A stretch of 64,000 nucleotides of DNA from Bradyrhizobium sp. CCGUVB4N (GCF_024199945.1 NZ_JANADP010000001.1:3720001-3784000), one strand, 5' to 3'; shown: positions 1-8,770, counted from the first letter of the stretch. A program made the numbers and translations. The notes: generated by a model not told the origin, from the sequence alone.

Positions 1-712
1 AATCGGCATCCGCCGGATCCGCGATGGGGCCGCCGTGGGCGAGCACGAGGATGTCGGGATTGACGCTGAGTGCCGCCGAGGCCCAGGTGTCGATTCGCGC
101 CGGGCAATCCTTGAGCTTGGGCGCGGTCTGCGCGCCGATCGTGCCGCCGGTGGTGAGCCCGAGATGGCAGACGATGATGTCGGCGCCGGCGATCGCCATC
201 GCGGCGGCTTCCTTCTCGCTGAAGACGTAGGGTGTCGTCAGCAGATCCTTCTCGCGCGCCTTGGCGATCATGTCGATCTCCAGCGCGTAGGACATGCCGG
301 TTTCCTCGAGGTTCGCGCGGAACACGCCGTCGATCAGGCCGACGGTCGGAAAGTTCTGCACGCCGGCGAAGCCGAGCGACTTGAGCTGGTCGAGGAACAC
401 ATCCATGTCGCGGAACGGATCGGTGCCGTTGACGCCGGCGAGGACCGGCGTCTTGCTGACGACGGGCAATACTTCGCCGGCCATCTCAAGCACGATGGCG
501 TTAGCGTCGCCATAGGGCATGAGGCCTGCGAGCGAGCCGCGACCCGCCATGCGATAGCGGCCGGAATTGTAGATCACGATGAGATCGACGCCGCCGGCTT
601 CCTCGCATTTGGCCGACAGGCCGGTACCGGCACCGCCGCCGACGATCGGCTCGCCGCGCTTCGCCATCTCACGAAACCGTTTCAACAGGGTCGCGCGTTC
701 AAACCGGGCCAT
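1..712 (-). CDS. PEP-hydrolase-family TIM-barrel protein (3' end outside window)
   Basis: The gene reads leftward from an ATG at 712 and has no stop before the window edge, so only about 236 N-terminal residues are present. The start [13 protein letters not shown], the segment [16 protein letters not shown] and the later [14 protein letters not shown] fit the phosphoenolpyruvate-hydrolase-like TIM-barrel family (PF09370). Plants and fungi carry this domain fused to a Tm-1/UPF0261 domain. Here its start lies 3 nt after the stop of the ATPase::UPF0261 gene (TGACCGATG), so the two are almost certainly translationally coupled. The substrate of this family is not settled, and the PEP-hydrolase name should be taken as a fold label. 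The partnership with UPF0261 is known from gene neighbourhoods; a link to the upstream transporter is inferred. Confidence 0.85.
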   Translation of the reverse strand, partial: MARFERATLLKRFREMAKRGEPIVGGGAGTGLSAKCEEAGGVDLIVIYNSGRYRMAGRGSLAGLMPYGDANAIVLEMAGEVLPVVSKTPVLAGVNGTDPFRDMDVFLDQLKSLGFAGVQNFPTVGLIDGVFRANLEETGMSYALEIDMIAKAREKDLLTTPYVFSEKEAAAMAIAGADIIVCHLGLTTGGTIGAQTAPKLKDCPARIDTWASAALSVNPDILVLAHGGPIADPADAD

Positions 713-715
713 CGG

Positions 716-2932
716 TCACCTCGCTAGTCTCCGGCGCGCCCCGGCGCGTCCGAACAATGTTCGGAACGCAGCTGTGATGGTCGAGGCGAACTCGGGATCG
801 TTGATGTTCTGCTTGACGCGGATCAGTTGGCGGTTGCCTGTCGAACGTACCGTGCGCTCCAGCGCGCGGAACAGGGCGGCGTCGGCCTCTGGGTCCCAAA
901 ACGGCTGGCTGCGGGCATCGAGCGCGGAGACGCCGCCCTCGGGCAGGAAGAAGCGCACGGGTCCGTCCATCTGGTTGAGCCGTTCGCCGATCCAGCGGCC
1001 CATGCGCTCATTCTCCTCCACTGTCGTCCGCATCAAGGTCACCTGCGGATTGTGGACGTGGAATTTGCGGCCGCGATAGCGCTCGGGGATGGTGTCGGGG
1101 GCGCCGAAATTGACCATGTCGAGGGCGCCGACCGAGCCGACATAGGGCAGGCGGCTGCGAATGACGGCACCGAAGCGGTCCTCCGTCGCGGGAAATACGC
1201 CGCCCATCAGGAGGTCACAGATCTCGGTGGTCGTGAGATCGATGACGCCGGCGATCTGGCCGGAGTCGACCAGCTTCTCCATCGAACGGCCGCCGACGCC
1301 GGTGGCGTGGAAGACGAGGCATTCAAAGTCGTCGCGCAGATCGGCTGCGATCTTCTGCACAGCCGGCGTGGTGACGCCGAACATGGTGATTCCGACTGAC
1401 GGCAGTCCGGCGCTCGCCGCTCGCTCCTTGGCCTCGCGCTGATCGAGCCGGGCCTTGACCATGCCGGTGATCGCATTGGCGCCATTCGACAGCACCGCGC
1501 GCGAGATCGAATTGAGGCCCTGCACGTCGGTGACCGAGTACATCATGGTGATGTCGGCAGGGCCGACATAGGGCGCGACGTCGCCGGAGGCGACCGAGGA
1601 GATGATCAGTTTTGGCACGCCGACGGGGAGGGTGCGCATGCCCGGCGCGACCAGTGATGCTGCACCCGAGCCGCCGGCGGAAATCACGCCGGCAACATTG
1701 CCCTGCCGCTTGATCCAGTTGGCGAACGCGTCGGCCATTGCGGTGACTGCAGCACCGCGGTCCGGGCCGAACACGGCCGAGCCGCCGCGGCCGTGGTTCA
1801 GCGCGATTTCCTGCGCGGAGACATCGCAGGTTGCATGCTTGCCGCTGGTGGAGACGTCGACGAGACGTGTGCGCAGGCCGCTTTCGGCAATGATGTCGCG
1901 GATGAAGCGCAACTCCGTGCCTTTGGTGTCGATCGTGCCGACGACCAACACGACCGGCGGTCCGGAGGTTTGCGCCGTCACCGGCTCTCGCTTGCGCCGT
2001 GCGGTTTCGTCGAGGCGCGCGACCTGCGTCGAGAGCGTACGTGCAGCGGCCTCGATGCGTCCGATCGGGACCGGCTGCGACCACCGTGTCGGCGGTGTCG
2101 GATTGGAGATGTAGATCCGGATCGGTCCGCCGGTACGCGTCGGTTGCGGGAGCGGCTTCATTTCACCGCCGGCGGTGGACCCATCGATGTCGGGTTCGAG
2201 CTCGGCGTGGAGCCCGACGCCGAGCAGGCGCTGCTGCAGCCCGCGATCGGCGGACAGCCGGCCAGAGTCGATGATGCGGTTGATGCGGCCGTTGACCATG
2301 ATCGCGACATTGCGCGAGACCGCGGTGGCGACGCCGATGTTCTGCTCGATCACGAGCACGGACATGTCGCCGTCCTCGCCGAGCTGCAGCAGCATTTCCT
2401 CGACCTGGGCGACGATGACGGGCGCAAGCCCTTCGGTCGGCTCGTCCATGATCAGCAACTGCGGATTGGTCAGCAGCGCACGCGAGATTGCGAGCATCTG
2501 CTGCTCGCCTCCGGAGAGTTGGCCGCCGCCATGGTCCTTGCGCTCGGCGAGCCGCGGAAACGTGTCGTAGATGCGCTCGACGGTCCAGGCGCCGGAGCGT
2601 ATGCCGCCGGCGAGCCGCAGATGTTCGTCGACGCTCAGCGAACGCCAGAGCCGCCGACCCTGCGGCACATAGCCGACGCCGAGCCGCGCGATATGCGCGG
2701 GTGGCCGCCGCGTGATGTCCTCGCCGCGGACGCGGATCGAGCCGCCGCTGACCGGCACCAGGCCCATGATCGCCTTGCACAGCGTGGTCTTGCCCATGCC
2801 GTTGCGGCCGACGACCGAGAAGACGCCGGTGTCAAGCGAAAGGTCGACGCCCTGCAGCGCGTGTGAATGGCCGTAATAGACGTCGAGGCCTCGGACCTCG
2901 AGCGCTGCGGCGGAGCGGCGGACCTCATTCAT
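716..2932 (-). CDS. Fusion: LivF-type ABC ATPase plus Tm-1/UPF0261 domain
   Basis: A 738-residue fusion. Residues 1-240 are a LivF-type ATPase of a branched-chain amino acid (HAAT) importer, with Walker A GRNGMGKTT (42-50), signature LSGGEQQ (139-145) and Walker B LLIMDEP (159-165). Residues about 245-324 are a proline- and arginine-rich linker. Residues about 325-735 are a Tm-1-like/UPF0261 domain, with VVGTIDTKGTE near 330, SAGGSGAASL and FHATGVGGRSMEK. LivF proteins normally end near 235-240 residues and UPF0261 proteins are normally separate at about 400. The frame is open throughout, so a frameshift artefact is unlikely. An ATG at 2161 (Met258) in the linker could allow separate production of the second domain. 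The start overlaps livG by 8 nt. The UPF0261 reaction is unknown. Confidence 0.9.
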   Translation of the reverse strand: MNEVRRSAAALEVRGLDVYYGHSHALQGVDLSLDTGVFSVVGRNGMGKTTLCKAIMGLVPVSGGSIRVRGEDITRRPPAHIARLGVGYVPQGRRLWRSLSVDEHLRLAGGIRSGAWTVERIYDTFPRLAERKDHGGGQLSGGEQQMLAISRALLTNPQLLIMDEPTEGLAPVIVAQVEEMLLQLGEDGDMSVLVIEQNIGVATAVSRNVAIMVNGRINRIIDSGRLSADRGLQQRLLGVGLHAELEPDIDGSTAGGEMKPLPQPTRTGGPIRIYISNPTPPTRWSQPVPIGRIEAAARTLSTQVARLDETARRKREPVTAQTSGPPVVLVVGTIDTKGTELRFIRDIIAESGLRTRLVDVSTSGKHATCDVSAQEIALNHGRGGSAVFGPDRGAAVTAMADAFANWIKRQGNVAGVISAGGSGAASLVAPGMRTLPVGVPKLIISSVASGDVAPYVGPADITMMYSVTDVQGLNSISRAVLSNGANAITGMVKARLDQREAKERAASAGLPSVGITMFGVTTPAVQKIAADLRDDFECLVFHATGVGGRSMEKLVDSGQIAGVIDLTTTEICDLLMGGVFPATEDRFGAVIRSRLPYVGSVGALDMVNFGAPDTIPERYRGRKFHVHNPQVTLMRTTVEENERMGRWIGERLNQMDGPVRFFLPEGGVSALDARSQPFWDPEADAALFRALERTVRSTGNRQLIRVKQNINDPEFASTITAAFRTLFGRAGARRRLAR

Positions 2933-3707
2933 GGCCGCCTCCGAGATAAAGCTCTTGCACCTCGGGGTCGGACTGGATCTCCTCCGGCACGCCTTCCTTG
3001 AAGATGCGGCCGTTGTGCATCATCGTGACGCTCTCGACGACGCGCAGCGCCACGTCCATGTCGTGCTCGATGATGATGTAGCCGATATGCGCCGGCAGCG
3101 AGGTCAGGATCTCGACCAGCTCGGCCCGCTCAGCCGGTGAGAGACCCGCGGCAGGCTCGTCGAACAGCACGAAGCGCGGCGCGCCGGCGAGCGCCAGCGC
3201 GATCTCGAGCTGGCGCTGCTGGCCATGTGCGAGCTCGGCGACGCGCTGATCCTTCACCGCGGCGAGGTGCACGGCCTGCACGAGACCGTCGGCCGCGTGC
3301 ATCAGCGCATCGTTCTGGCCGGGACGCAGGAACGAGAACCGTCCGCGCGAGACGCCACGGCAGGCGAGGTAGACATTGTCCTGCACCGTGAGGCCGGGGA
3401 ACAGCGCGGAGATCTGATAAGTCCGCCGCAACCCGCGGCGGATACGTTCATAGGGCGGGAAGTGCGTCACGTCCTCGCCGAAGAAGCGGATCGTGCCCGA
3501 TGTCGGCGGAAAGTCGCCGGTGATGCAGTTGAACAGCGTGGTCTTGCCGGCGCCGTTGGAGCCGAGCACGGCGCGCCGCTCGCCGGGCCGCACGGTGATG
3601 GTGACGTCGGTCAGCGCCGCCAGCGCGCCGAACAGCCGGGTGACACCGCGGAGCTCGAGGGCGGCACCGGCGCCGACGGCGGAGAGGCGCTGGGCGACGC
3701 TATCCAT
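2925..3707 (-). CDS. livG: HAAT-family ABC importer ATPase, LivG-like
   Basis: A 260-residue cytoplasmic ATPase subunit of a branched-chain amino acid/amide-type importer. Walker A GSNGAGKTT lies at 49-57, a LivG-style signature LAHGQQR at 159-165, and Walker B FVLFDEP at 179-185. The family normally uses LivG with LivF as a heterodimer on LivH/LivM. Its start overlaps the end of livM by 8 nt and its end overlaps the LivF-fusion gene by 8 nt, so the subunits are made together. The transported substrate cannot be read from the sequence; the attached enzymes suggest a carbon compound rather than an amino acid (inference). Confidence 0.92.
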   Translation of the reverse strand: MDSVAQRLSAVGAGAALELRGVTRLFGALAALTDVTITVRPGERRAVLGSNGAGKTTLFNCITGDFPPTSGTIRFFGEDVTHFPPYERIRRGLRRTYQISALFPGLTVQDNVYLACRGVSRGRFSFLRPGQNDALMHAADGLVQAVHLAAVKDQRVAELAHGQQRQLEIALALAGAPRFVLFDEPAAGLSPAERAELVEILTSLPAHIGYIIIEHDMDVALRVVESVTMMHNGRIFKEGVPEEIQSDPEVQELYLGGGHE

Positions 3708-4788
3708 GGCCGCGCCCTCCGCCCGGGCGATCTGACGAGGGACGTTGGCTCTGGCGCCAGCGTTGCCACAGGCCGATCACGCCATCTGACGACCAGAACA
3801 CGATGGCGAGGAAGCCAAGTCCGATCAGCAGCCGGAAACGGTTGCCGTCGAGTCCGATCTTGACCAGGAAATCCAGCGCGAATGTGCGCAGGAGCACGAA
3901 CACCAGTGCACCGATGTAGGGGCCGACCGGCCGGGTGATGCCGCCGACGACGGCAATGATGAGGATATCGATGCAGGCGCCGACACTGACCGAGCCGGGC
4001 GAGATCTGGCGATAATTCCAGACCTGGAGCACGCCCGCGAGCCCGGCGATGAAGGACGCGACCGCATAAGCGGCGACGCGGTGGGCATTGACGTTGAAGC
4101 CGAGCGCGGCCATGCGGCGCGGATTGTCGCGCACGCCCTGGAGCGCGAGCCCGAACGGCGCCCGGGAGATGTAGTCGACCGCAAAATAGCAGAGCGCGGC
4201 GACTGCAAGCACGATGTAATAGAAGGGGATGTCGGCGCGCCAGTTGACGCCCCAGAAGCGCGGCGTCCCGACGTTGTTGATGCCGGTGTGGCCGTTGAAG
4301 ATCGCCCAGTTCTGGTTGGTGAAATAGTGGAAGGCTGCACCGATCGCGAGCGTGATCATGATGGTGTAGATGCCCTCGGTGCGTACCGCGAGTGCGCCGC
4401 CGAGCGTGCCGAAGATGGTTGCGAGTGTCAGCGCCATCGGTACCGCCAGCCACCACGGCCAGCCCAGGCTGATATTGGCGTTGTCGCTGGTGCCGAACAC
4501 CGCGACCATGTAGGCGCAGAAGCCTGCGATGGTGAGCTGCATCAGGCTGACCATGCCGCCATAGCCGGCCAGGAACATCAAGCTGAGCGCGATGGTGCCG
4601 AGGATCAGCGTCGTCGCAAAGATCTCGATCAGGAAGAAGCCGTTGGCGATCAGCGGCATGATCAGGAGGATGACCGCCACGATCCAGGCCGCGGGATTGT
4701 TGACGTCGGGCCAGCCGCGTACAGCCGGGCGCTGCGCCGTCGCTGCGGGCTTGTGAATCTTGACGCGGGCATCGTGGGTGACGGACAT
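3700..4788 (-). CDS. livM: HAAT-family ABC importer permease, LivM-like
   Basis: A 362-residue integral membrane permease. Many hydrophobic segments begin near residue 30 (AAWIVAVILLIMPLIANGFF), and the LivM loop GLALQGVRDNPRRMAALGFNVNAHR lies in the middle of the chain. The C-terminus is polar and arginine-rich. It would form the channel together with LivH. The gene starts one base after the livH stop and overlaps livG by 8 nt, so it sits inside one operon. Length and topology fit the family. Confidence 0.92.
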   Translation of the reverse strand: MSVTHDARVKIHKPAATAQRPAVRGWPDVNNPAAWIVAVILLIMPLIANGFFLIEIFATTLILGTIALSLMFLAGYGGMVSLMQLTIAGFCAYMVAVFGTSDNANISLGWPWWLAVPMALTLATIFGTLGGALAVRTEGIYTIMITLAIGAAFHYFTNQNWAIFNGHTGINNVGTPRFWGVNWRADIPFYYIVLAVAALCYFAVDYISRAPFGLALQGVRDNPRRMAALGFNVNAHRVAAYAVASFIAGLAGVLQVWNYRQISPGSVSVGACIDILIIAVVGGITRPVGPYIGALVFVLLRTFALDFLVKIGLDGNRFRLLIGLGFLAIVFWSSDGVIGLWQRWRQSQRPSSDRPGGGRGHG

Positions 4789-4789
4789 G

Positions 4790-5800
4790 TCAGCGCCTCG
4801 CGAGCAGGCCCTGCGGCCGAAGCGCCAGCACCAGCACCATGATTAGGAACGTCACGACGATGGCATAGGTCGGGATGTAGACCGAGCCGAGTTGCTCGGC
4901 GAGGCCGATGATCAGCGCGCCGAGCGCGGCACCTGGTATCGAGCCCATGCCGCCGACGATCACGACCACGAGGGATGCGAGCAGGAAACGGATGTCCTCA
5001 CCGGGGGAGAGTGACTGGAAGGTGCCGCCCACGACGCCTGCGATGCCGGCAAGCCCGGCGCCGAGCGCGAAGACCAGCACAAAGACGATCTGGATGCGCA
5101 CGCCAGTCGCGGCAAGGATGTCACGATCGTCGACACCGGCGCGGATGATCATGCCGATCCGGGTGCGGTTGAGCGCGAGCCACATCGCGATGCCGATGAT
5201 CACGGAGGCCAGGAAGATCACAAGCCGCACCAGCGGATAGCGCAGATAGACCGGTTCGCCCGAGGATTTCACCGCGGTGATCAGTGGCAGCTCGATGGGG
5301 CCGATCAGCCAGTTCGGGGTCTGGATCTGATAGAAGTCGCCGCCGCAGGCCCACAGCATGAGATCGGCGAATACGATCGAAAGCCCGATCGTCACCATGG
5401 TCTGGCGCAAATCCTGGCCCTCCATGCGGCGGAACACCAGGACCTGAAGCAGGACGCCGACCAGCGCCGTCAGGATGAAGGCGACGATGAAGGACAGGAT
5501 CCAGGAGCCGGTCGAGGCGCTGATGGCGTAGCCGACATAGCCGCCGAACAGATAGAGCGAGCCGTGCGCGAGGTTGACGTTGCGCATCAGGCCGAAGATC
5601 AGCGTGAAGCCGCTGGCGACGAGGAAATAGAGACCGCCGAGCGTGATGCCGTTGAAGACCGCGTTGAGGAACACGCGCTTGCGGCCGATCGCCTCTTCGA
5701 GCCCCGGGGGCCATACGGCGAAGATCAGCCACAGCGCGACTGCGACGGCGATGATGACAATCAGCGCCCATGCAGGATGGCGTTCGACAAAGCGGGTCAT
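4790..5800 (-). CDS. livH: HAAT-family ABC importer permease, LivH-like
   Basis: A hydrophobic permease of 336 residues from the ATG at 5800 (MTRFVERHPAW). The frame is open to 5830, but the 10 extra residues (MEGRDDGAAI) look like leader sequence. Family segments include NAVFNGITLGGLYFLVASG, the LMRNVNLAHGSLYL loop and GMGSIPGAALGALIIGLAEQ. It is the first gene of the run livH-livM-livG-livF::UPF0261-PEP-hydrolase-like. The binding protein and an AraC regulator lie upstream on the same strand, separated from it by 201 nt with a hairpin. Confidence 0.9.
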   Translation of the reverse strand: MTRFVERHPAWALIVIIAVAVALWLIFAVWPPGLEEAIGRKRVFLNAVFNGITLGGLYFLVASGFTLIFGLMRNVNLAHGSLYLFGGYVGYAISASTGSWILSFIVAFILTALVGVLLQVLVFRRMEGQDLRQTMVTIGLSIVFADLMLWACGGDFYQIQTPNWLIGPIELPLITAVKSSGEPVYLRYPLVRLVIFLASVIIGIAMWLALNRTRIGMIIRAGVDDRDILAATGVRIQIVFVLVFALGAGLAGIAGVVGGTFQSLSPGEDIRFLLASLVVVIVGGMGSIPGAALGALIIGLAEQLGSVYIPTYAIVVTFLIMVLVLALRPQGLLARR

Positions 5801-5913
5801 GATCGCCGCTCCATCGTCACGTCCCTCCAACCCTCTGCGTTCAAGCGAGGTGAGGGGGCACGCAGACCGTTGCCGGCCGCAAGCCCTGCCATGAACATGC
5901 GCTCCCTATCGAC

Positions 5914-5937
5914 CGCGATCCTCTTGTCGGGATCGCG
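5914..5937 (-). terminator. Hairpin between the araC-type gene and livH
   Basis: CGCGATCC (5914-5921) is a perfect inverted repeat of GGATCGCG (5930-5937) with an 8-nt loop. It lies 65-88 nt downstream of the AraC-type gene and about 110 nt upstream of livH. There is no clear U-run, so it may be a terminator, an attenuator or an RNA-processing structure. Confidence 0.4.
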
Positions 5938-6001
5938 TTCTGCACATCCTAATGGGACGCACGGGAGGGCATTTGATCGTGAGTATCTTTTCGCGCGTTC
6001 G

Positions 6002-6829
6002 TCAGCCGCGCAAAACCTTGGCCGCGCGGCGATAATCGGTCGGCGCCATCCCGACATTGGCGGCGAAGAAACGGGTGAACCCGCTCTGCGAGGAGAAGCC
6101 GAGATCGAAGCCGATATCGGCGATCGGCGCTTCGCTCGCCACCAGCGCCTCCAGCGCCTGCTCCATCATCAGCGTGTTGAGATAGAGGTGAGGGGTAACG
6201 CCGGTCTGGGTGCGGAACAGCCGGTAGAAATGCGGTCGCGACAGGCCGGATTCGCGCGCGATGGTATCGAGCTCGATCTCGGCGCCGGGGCTCTCCGACA
6301 TCATCTTGATGCACTTGCGAACGCGAAAATCGGTGACGGAACCATTCGCGCGCGGATCCCGCGTAAGCTCGGCCTGCTGCCAGCTTTCGTCGTAGCAGAT
6401 GTCGATCAGGCTTCTCAGCTCGCCATCGAGGCTATTCAGCGAGGGTGCGCCGCACACAAGGGCGGCTGCGTGCCGGATATGCTTGTCCAGCGCGACCGAT
6501 CGCGCGAACTGGGTGCGTCCGAAGCGCAGGCGGTCGGCGCCGGGCGCATCGGGCGCGAACCACTCCGCATTGACATAGAGCACGAAGAAGACGGCGCCGC
6601 CGTCGAGATCGGAGGGGAGGAAATTGTGCGGCTCCCATGGATTGACTGCGACCACGGAACCTTCCGTGAGCTCGTAACGTCCATCGTTGACATCGATGCA
6701 TGCGGGACGGCCCCCGACATGGAAGATCAAGTGACCTTCGCGATGTGCGTGGATGTTGAAGGGGCGGTTCAACTGATAGACCGTCGCCCGGCCGAAGCGG
6801 CCGTGGAAGACGGCGAGCGCCCGGCTCAT
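6002..6829 (-). CDS. AraC-family transcriptional regulator
   Basis: A 275-residue regulator. The N-terminal half is a cupin-like sensor (GHLIFHVGGRPACIDVNDG, then NPWEPHNF, typical of AraC ligand pockets). The C-terminal third carries the double helix-turn-helix: LDTIARESGLSRPHFYRLFR, then IADIGFDLGFSSQSGFTRFF. The ATG at 6829 is preceded on its strand by GGGAGAGAAGGC, a good ribosome-binding site. It sits between the importer's binding-protein gene and livH on the same strand, so it most likely controls this importer in response to its substrate. The effector is unknown. Confidence 0.9.
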   Translation of the reverse strand: MSRALAVFHGRFGRATVYQLNRPFNIHAHREGHLIFHVGGRPACIDVNDGRYELTEGSVVAVNPWEPHNFLPSDLDGGAVFFVLYVNAEWFAPDAPGADRLRFGRTQFARSVALDKHIRHAAALVCGAPSLNSLDGELRSLIDICYDESWQQAELTRDPRANGSVTDFRVRKCIKMMSESPGAEIELDTIARESGLSRPHFYRLFRTQTGVTPHLYLNTLMMEQALEALVASEAPIADIGFDLGFSSQSGFTRFFAANVGMAPTDYRRAAKVLRG

Positions 6830-6876
6830 GCCTTCTCTCCCGGAAGCTTTTGTCTTTTTTGATAGCGTTCAACAAC

Positions 6877-6929
6877 CGGGGAGAGAATGCAAGGGCGCAC
6901 GTGTCGCGCTCTTTGCAAATCTCTCCCCG
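6877..6929 (-). terminator. Long imperfect inverted repeat after the binding-protein gene
   Basis: CGGGGAGAGA (6877-6886) pairs with TCTCTCCCCG (6920-6929). The pairing continues inside with TGCAA (6888-6892) against TTGCA (6913-6917). The structure starts about 30 nt after the binding-protein stop and ends about 47 nt before the AraC start. It fits a terminator or 3'-stabilising stem that keeps binding-protein mRNA abundant relative to downstream genes. An operator role is also possible. Confidence 0.5.
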
Positions 6930-6959
6930 ATCAGTCATGGCGTCGCTGATGCGACTACG

Positions 6960-8210
6960 TCAGTACTTCTTACATTCCGGTACTGTACGGCTTGGCAAGC
7001 CGATCTTGGCGAACACGGCGGGGTCGTAGCCCAGCGTCTGGTTCACGTTCGGGATCACCTTCACGACCTTCGAGAACAGCGCGCCCTTGCCGTCGTCGAC
7101 GACTTCGGTGACGAAGTTGGTGCCGATCGCCTGACGGTTGGCATCGAGCTTGATCTTGCCGTTGGGCGCATCGAGCTCGATCTTCGCCAGCGCGGCCTTG
7201 TACTTGGACTGGTTGTCGCTGAGATCGCCGTTGACCTGACGCAGCGCCAGGATCAGCGCCATGGTCGAGCCGTAATAATTGGTGGCGAGCAGCGACGGAC
7301 TCGGGAACCGCTTGTTCGGCGGGAAGGCGTCCTGGTAGTCCTTCACGAACTTCTGCCAACCCGGATCCTCCCAGGTATCGGCCTGACCGCTCGCGGCCAG
7401 CGTGCCGACCAGGGCGTTCTTGGCGTTGCCCTTGGACGACAAAATGGTCTGGTCGATCATGATCGAGCCGCCCATCAGATGGGCCTTGCCGCCCGCCTGC
7501 TGGTACTGGTTGAGGAAGTTGACGGCGTCGGCGCCGCCGAGGCCGAGATAGATCGCGTCGACGTCGTCGGGCAGCGCGGCGATGACCGAGGCAAAATCCT
7601 TGGTGCCGAGTGGCACCCATTGCCGGTTGGTGACCTGTCCGCCGGCGCCGCAGAATTCGAGCACGAGGCCGAACACCTGGGTGTAGATGAAGGAATAGTC
7701 CTCGCCGACGGTTGCGATCTTGCGATACTTCTTTTCGTCATAAGCATATTTGCCGAGGCCGACCTGCCACTGCGCGCCGTCCATATTGTAGCGGAAGAAA
7801 TTCGGGGCCGGATCGACATAGGTCGTTTCCTGGGCGCCGGAGGCTGCGTTGATGAAGGTCAGCTCCGGATGGGTCTTGGCAAAATTCTTGACCGCGATGC
7901 CCTCGTCGCCTGACAGCGGCGACAGCAGGATCTGCACCTTGTCCTGCTCGATCAGCTTTCGCACCGCGCGGACCGCGGAATCGGGCGTCGCGTCGGTCGA
8001 GGCGATGACGAATTCGAGTTCCTTGTCGCCGACCTTCTTGCCGAGCACGTTGAGTGCGGTCTGGAAGCCGCGGATGCCGTCCTCGCCGAGCACGGTGTAG
8101 GTGCCTTCGAGCGTCGCGGTGACGCCGACCTTGATCTTCTCCTGCGCGAAGGCCGTGCCCGACAACAACAGGCTGCTCAACGCGATCAGTCCTAGACTGC
8201 CTTTCAACAT
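6960..8210 (-). CDS. HAAT-type periplasmic substrate-binding protein (LivK-like)
   Basis: A 416-residue periplasmic binding protein with an N-terminal signal peptide (MLKGSLGLIALSSLLLSG, cleavage after AFA). The start at 8210 is chosen because it is preceded by GGGAGGAGAGCA. The frame is open to 8297 and would add 29 residues with a twin-arginine-like GRRAMLKG, a less likely alternative. Family features include IKVGVTATLEGTYTVLGEDG and LSPLSGDEGIAVKNFAKTHPE, and the C-terminus ends in a Cys-containing tail (VPECKKY). It supplies substrate to the LivHMGF-type importer downstream. Confidence 0.92.
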   Translation of the reverse strand: MLKGSLGLIALSSLLLSGTAFAQEKIKVGVTATLEGTYTVLGEDGIRGFQTALNVLGKKVGDKELEFVIASTDATPDSAVRAVRKLIEQDKVQILLSPLSGDEGIAVKNFAKTHPELTFINAASGAQETTYVDPAPNFFRYNMDGAQWQVGLGKYAYDEKKYRKIATVGEDYSFIYTQVFGLVLEFCGAGGQVTNRQWVPLGTKDFASVIAALPDDVDAIYLGLGGADAVNFLNQYQQAGGKAHLMGGSIMIDQTILSSKGNAKNALVGTLAASGQADTWEDPGWQKFVKDYQDAFPPNKRFPSPSLLATNYYGSTMALILALRQVNGDLSDNQSKYKAALAKIELDAPNGKIKLDANRQAIGTNFVTEVVDDGKGALFSKVVKVIPNVNQTLGYDPAVFAKIGLPSRTVPECKKY

Positions 8211-8668
8211 TGCTCTCCTCCCTGGGACGTTCTTGTCGCTGTTTTTCACCGCGCTCTCGCGCGTCCGTCGCGCGGTGCGACGGTTTTGCAAGACCAACGG
8301 TTCTTGAGGTGGAGGCTAACCGAACTCGGATACGGCGCACGCCTCGGAGCCCTGCGCGGCTTAACAGGCAGTCTCATTTTGAATGGTGCGTCGCAAATCG
8401 TTCCGCGGTGCAACGTCGCGCACCGACGTCGTGATCAGCATCATCGCCCATCGTTCATGCAGTCGCGGCAGCGCGTGGTCTCGGCGACCCGCCGCGATCA
8501 AGATGCTGCTCTGCGCTCGGTCGCTTGGGGTAACCGCAACCAGCACGTGCACGATCGATCCGGCAAACCGAAGTCATTGAGGTGGCGGCCGAGGTCGCCG
8601 CCTGGGAGCGCCCGAGGGCCGATCGGAGCCAGCGCTCAATTCAGCCGGCGACAACACGCGATCGGCCA

Positions 8669-8701
8669 TTGACAGGCCGCCCGAGGTGATAGAATTATAA
8701 C
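8669..8701 (+). promoter_or_regulatory. Putative sigma70-type promoter of the CUT2 importer
   Basis: A perfect TTGACA lies at 8669-8674. It is followed by an AT-rich stretch with TAGAAT at 8690-8695 (15-nt spacer) or AATTAT at 8693-8698 (18-nt spacer). Transcription would begin close to 8703-8708, directly at the operator-like element. The choice of -10 box is uncertain. Confidence 0.45.
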
Positions 8702-8707
8702 AAGATA

Positions 8708-8723
8708 AGTTGCAAAAATAACA
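8708..8723. promoter_or_regulatory. DeoR-type operator upstream of the CUT2 importer
   Basis: AGTTGCAAAAATAACA matches 13 of 16 bases of the perfect-armed element at 13543-13558 (TGTTACAATAATAACA). It also matches the layout of the E. coli DeoR operator, TGTTA-N6-TAACA. An additional ATAACAA lies 21 bp upstream of the one inside this element (8697 and 8718), two helical turns apart. It overlaps the predicted transcription start, fitting repression by the DeoR-family protein encoded at 12679-13482. Confidence 0.6.
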
Positions 8724-8770
8724 ATATGTCACCATCGTACCAGCGTCTCGCAGGGCGACGGGAGGAAAGT

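Larger units (their letters stand above)
8211..8770. other. Intergenic region between divergent transport loci
   Basis: About 560 nt separate the divergently transcribed HAAT binding-protein gene and the CUT2 importer. The right end holds a promoter-like element and a DeoR-type operator (separate entries). A short GGCGGC/GCCGCC stem lies at 8584-8602. The small open frames across 8286-8672 have no ribosome-binding site or recognisable product and are not called. Confidence 0.6.

Noticed and set aside
35..727. A 230-codon open frame on the plus strand over the PEP-hydrolase-like gene
   Set aside because: It is antisense to a gene with clear family motifs and coupling to its upstream neighbour. 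Its own protein is Arg/Asp/His-rich with no recognisable family.
8286..8672. A 128-codon open frame between divergent transport loci
   Set aside because: No ribosome-binding site, Arg/Ser-rich composition and overlap with the promoter region of the CUT2 importer.
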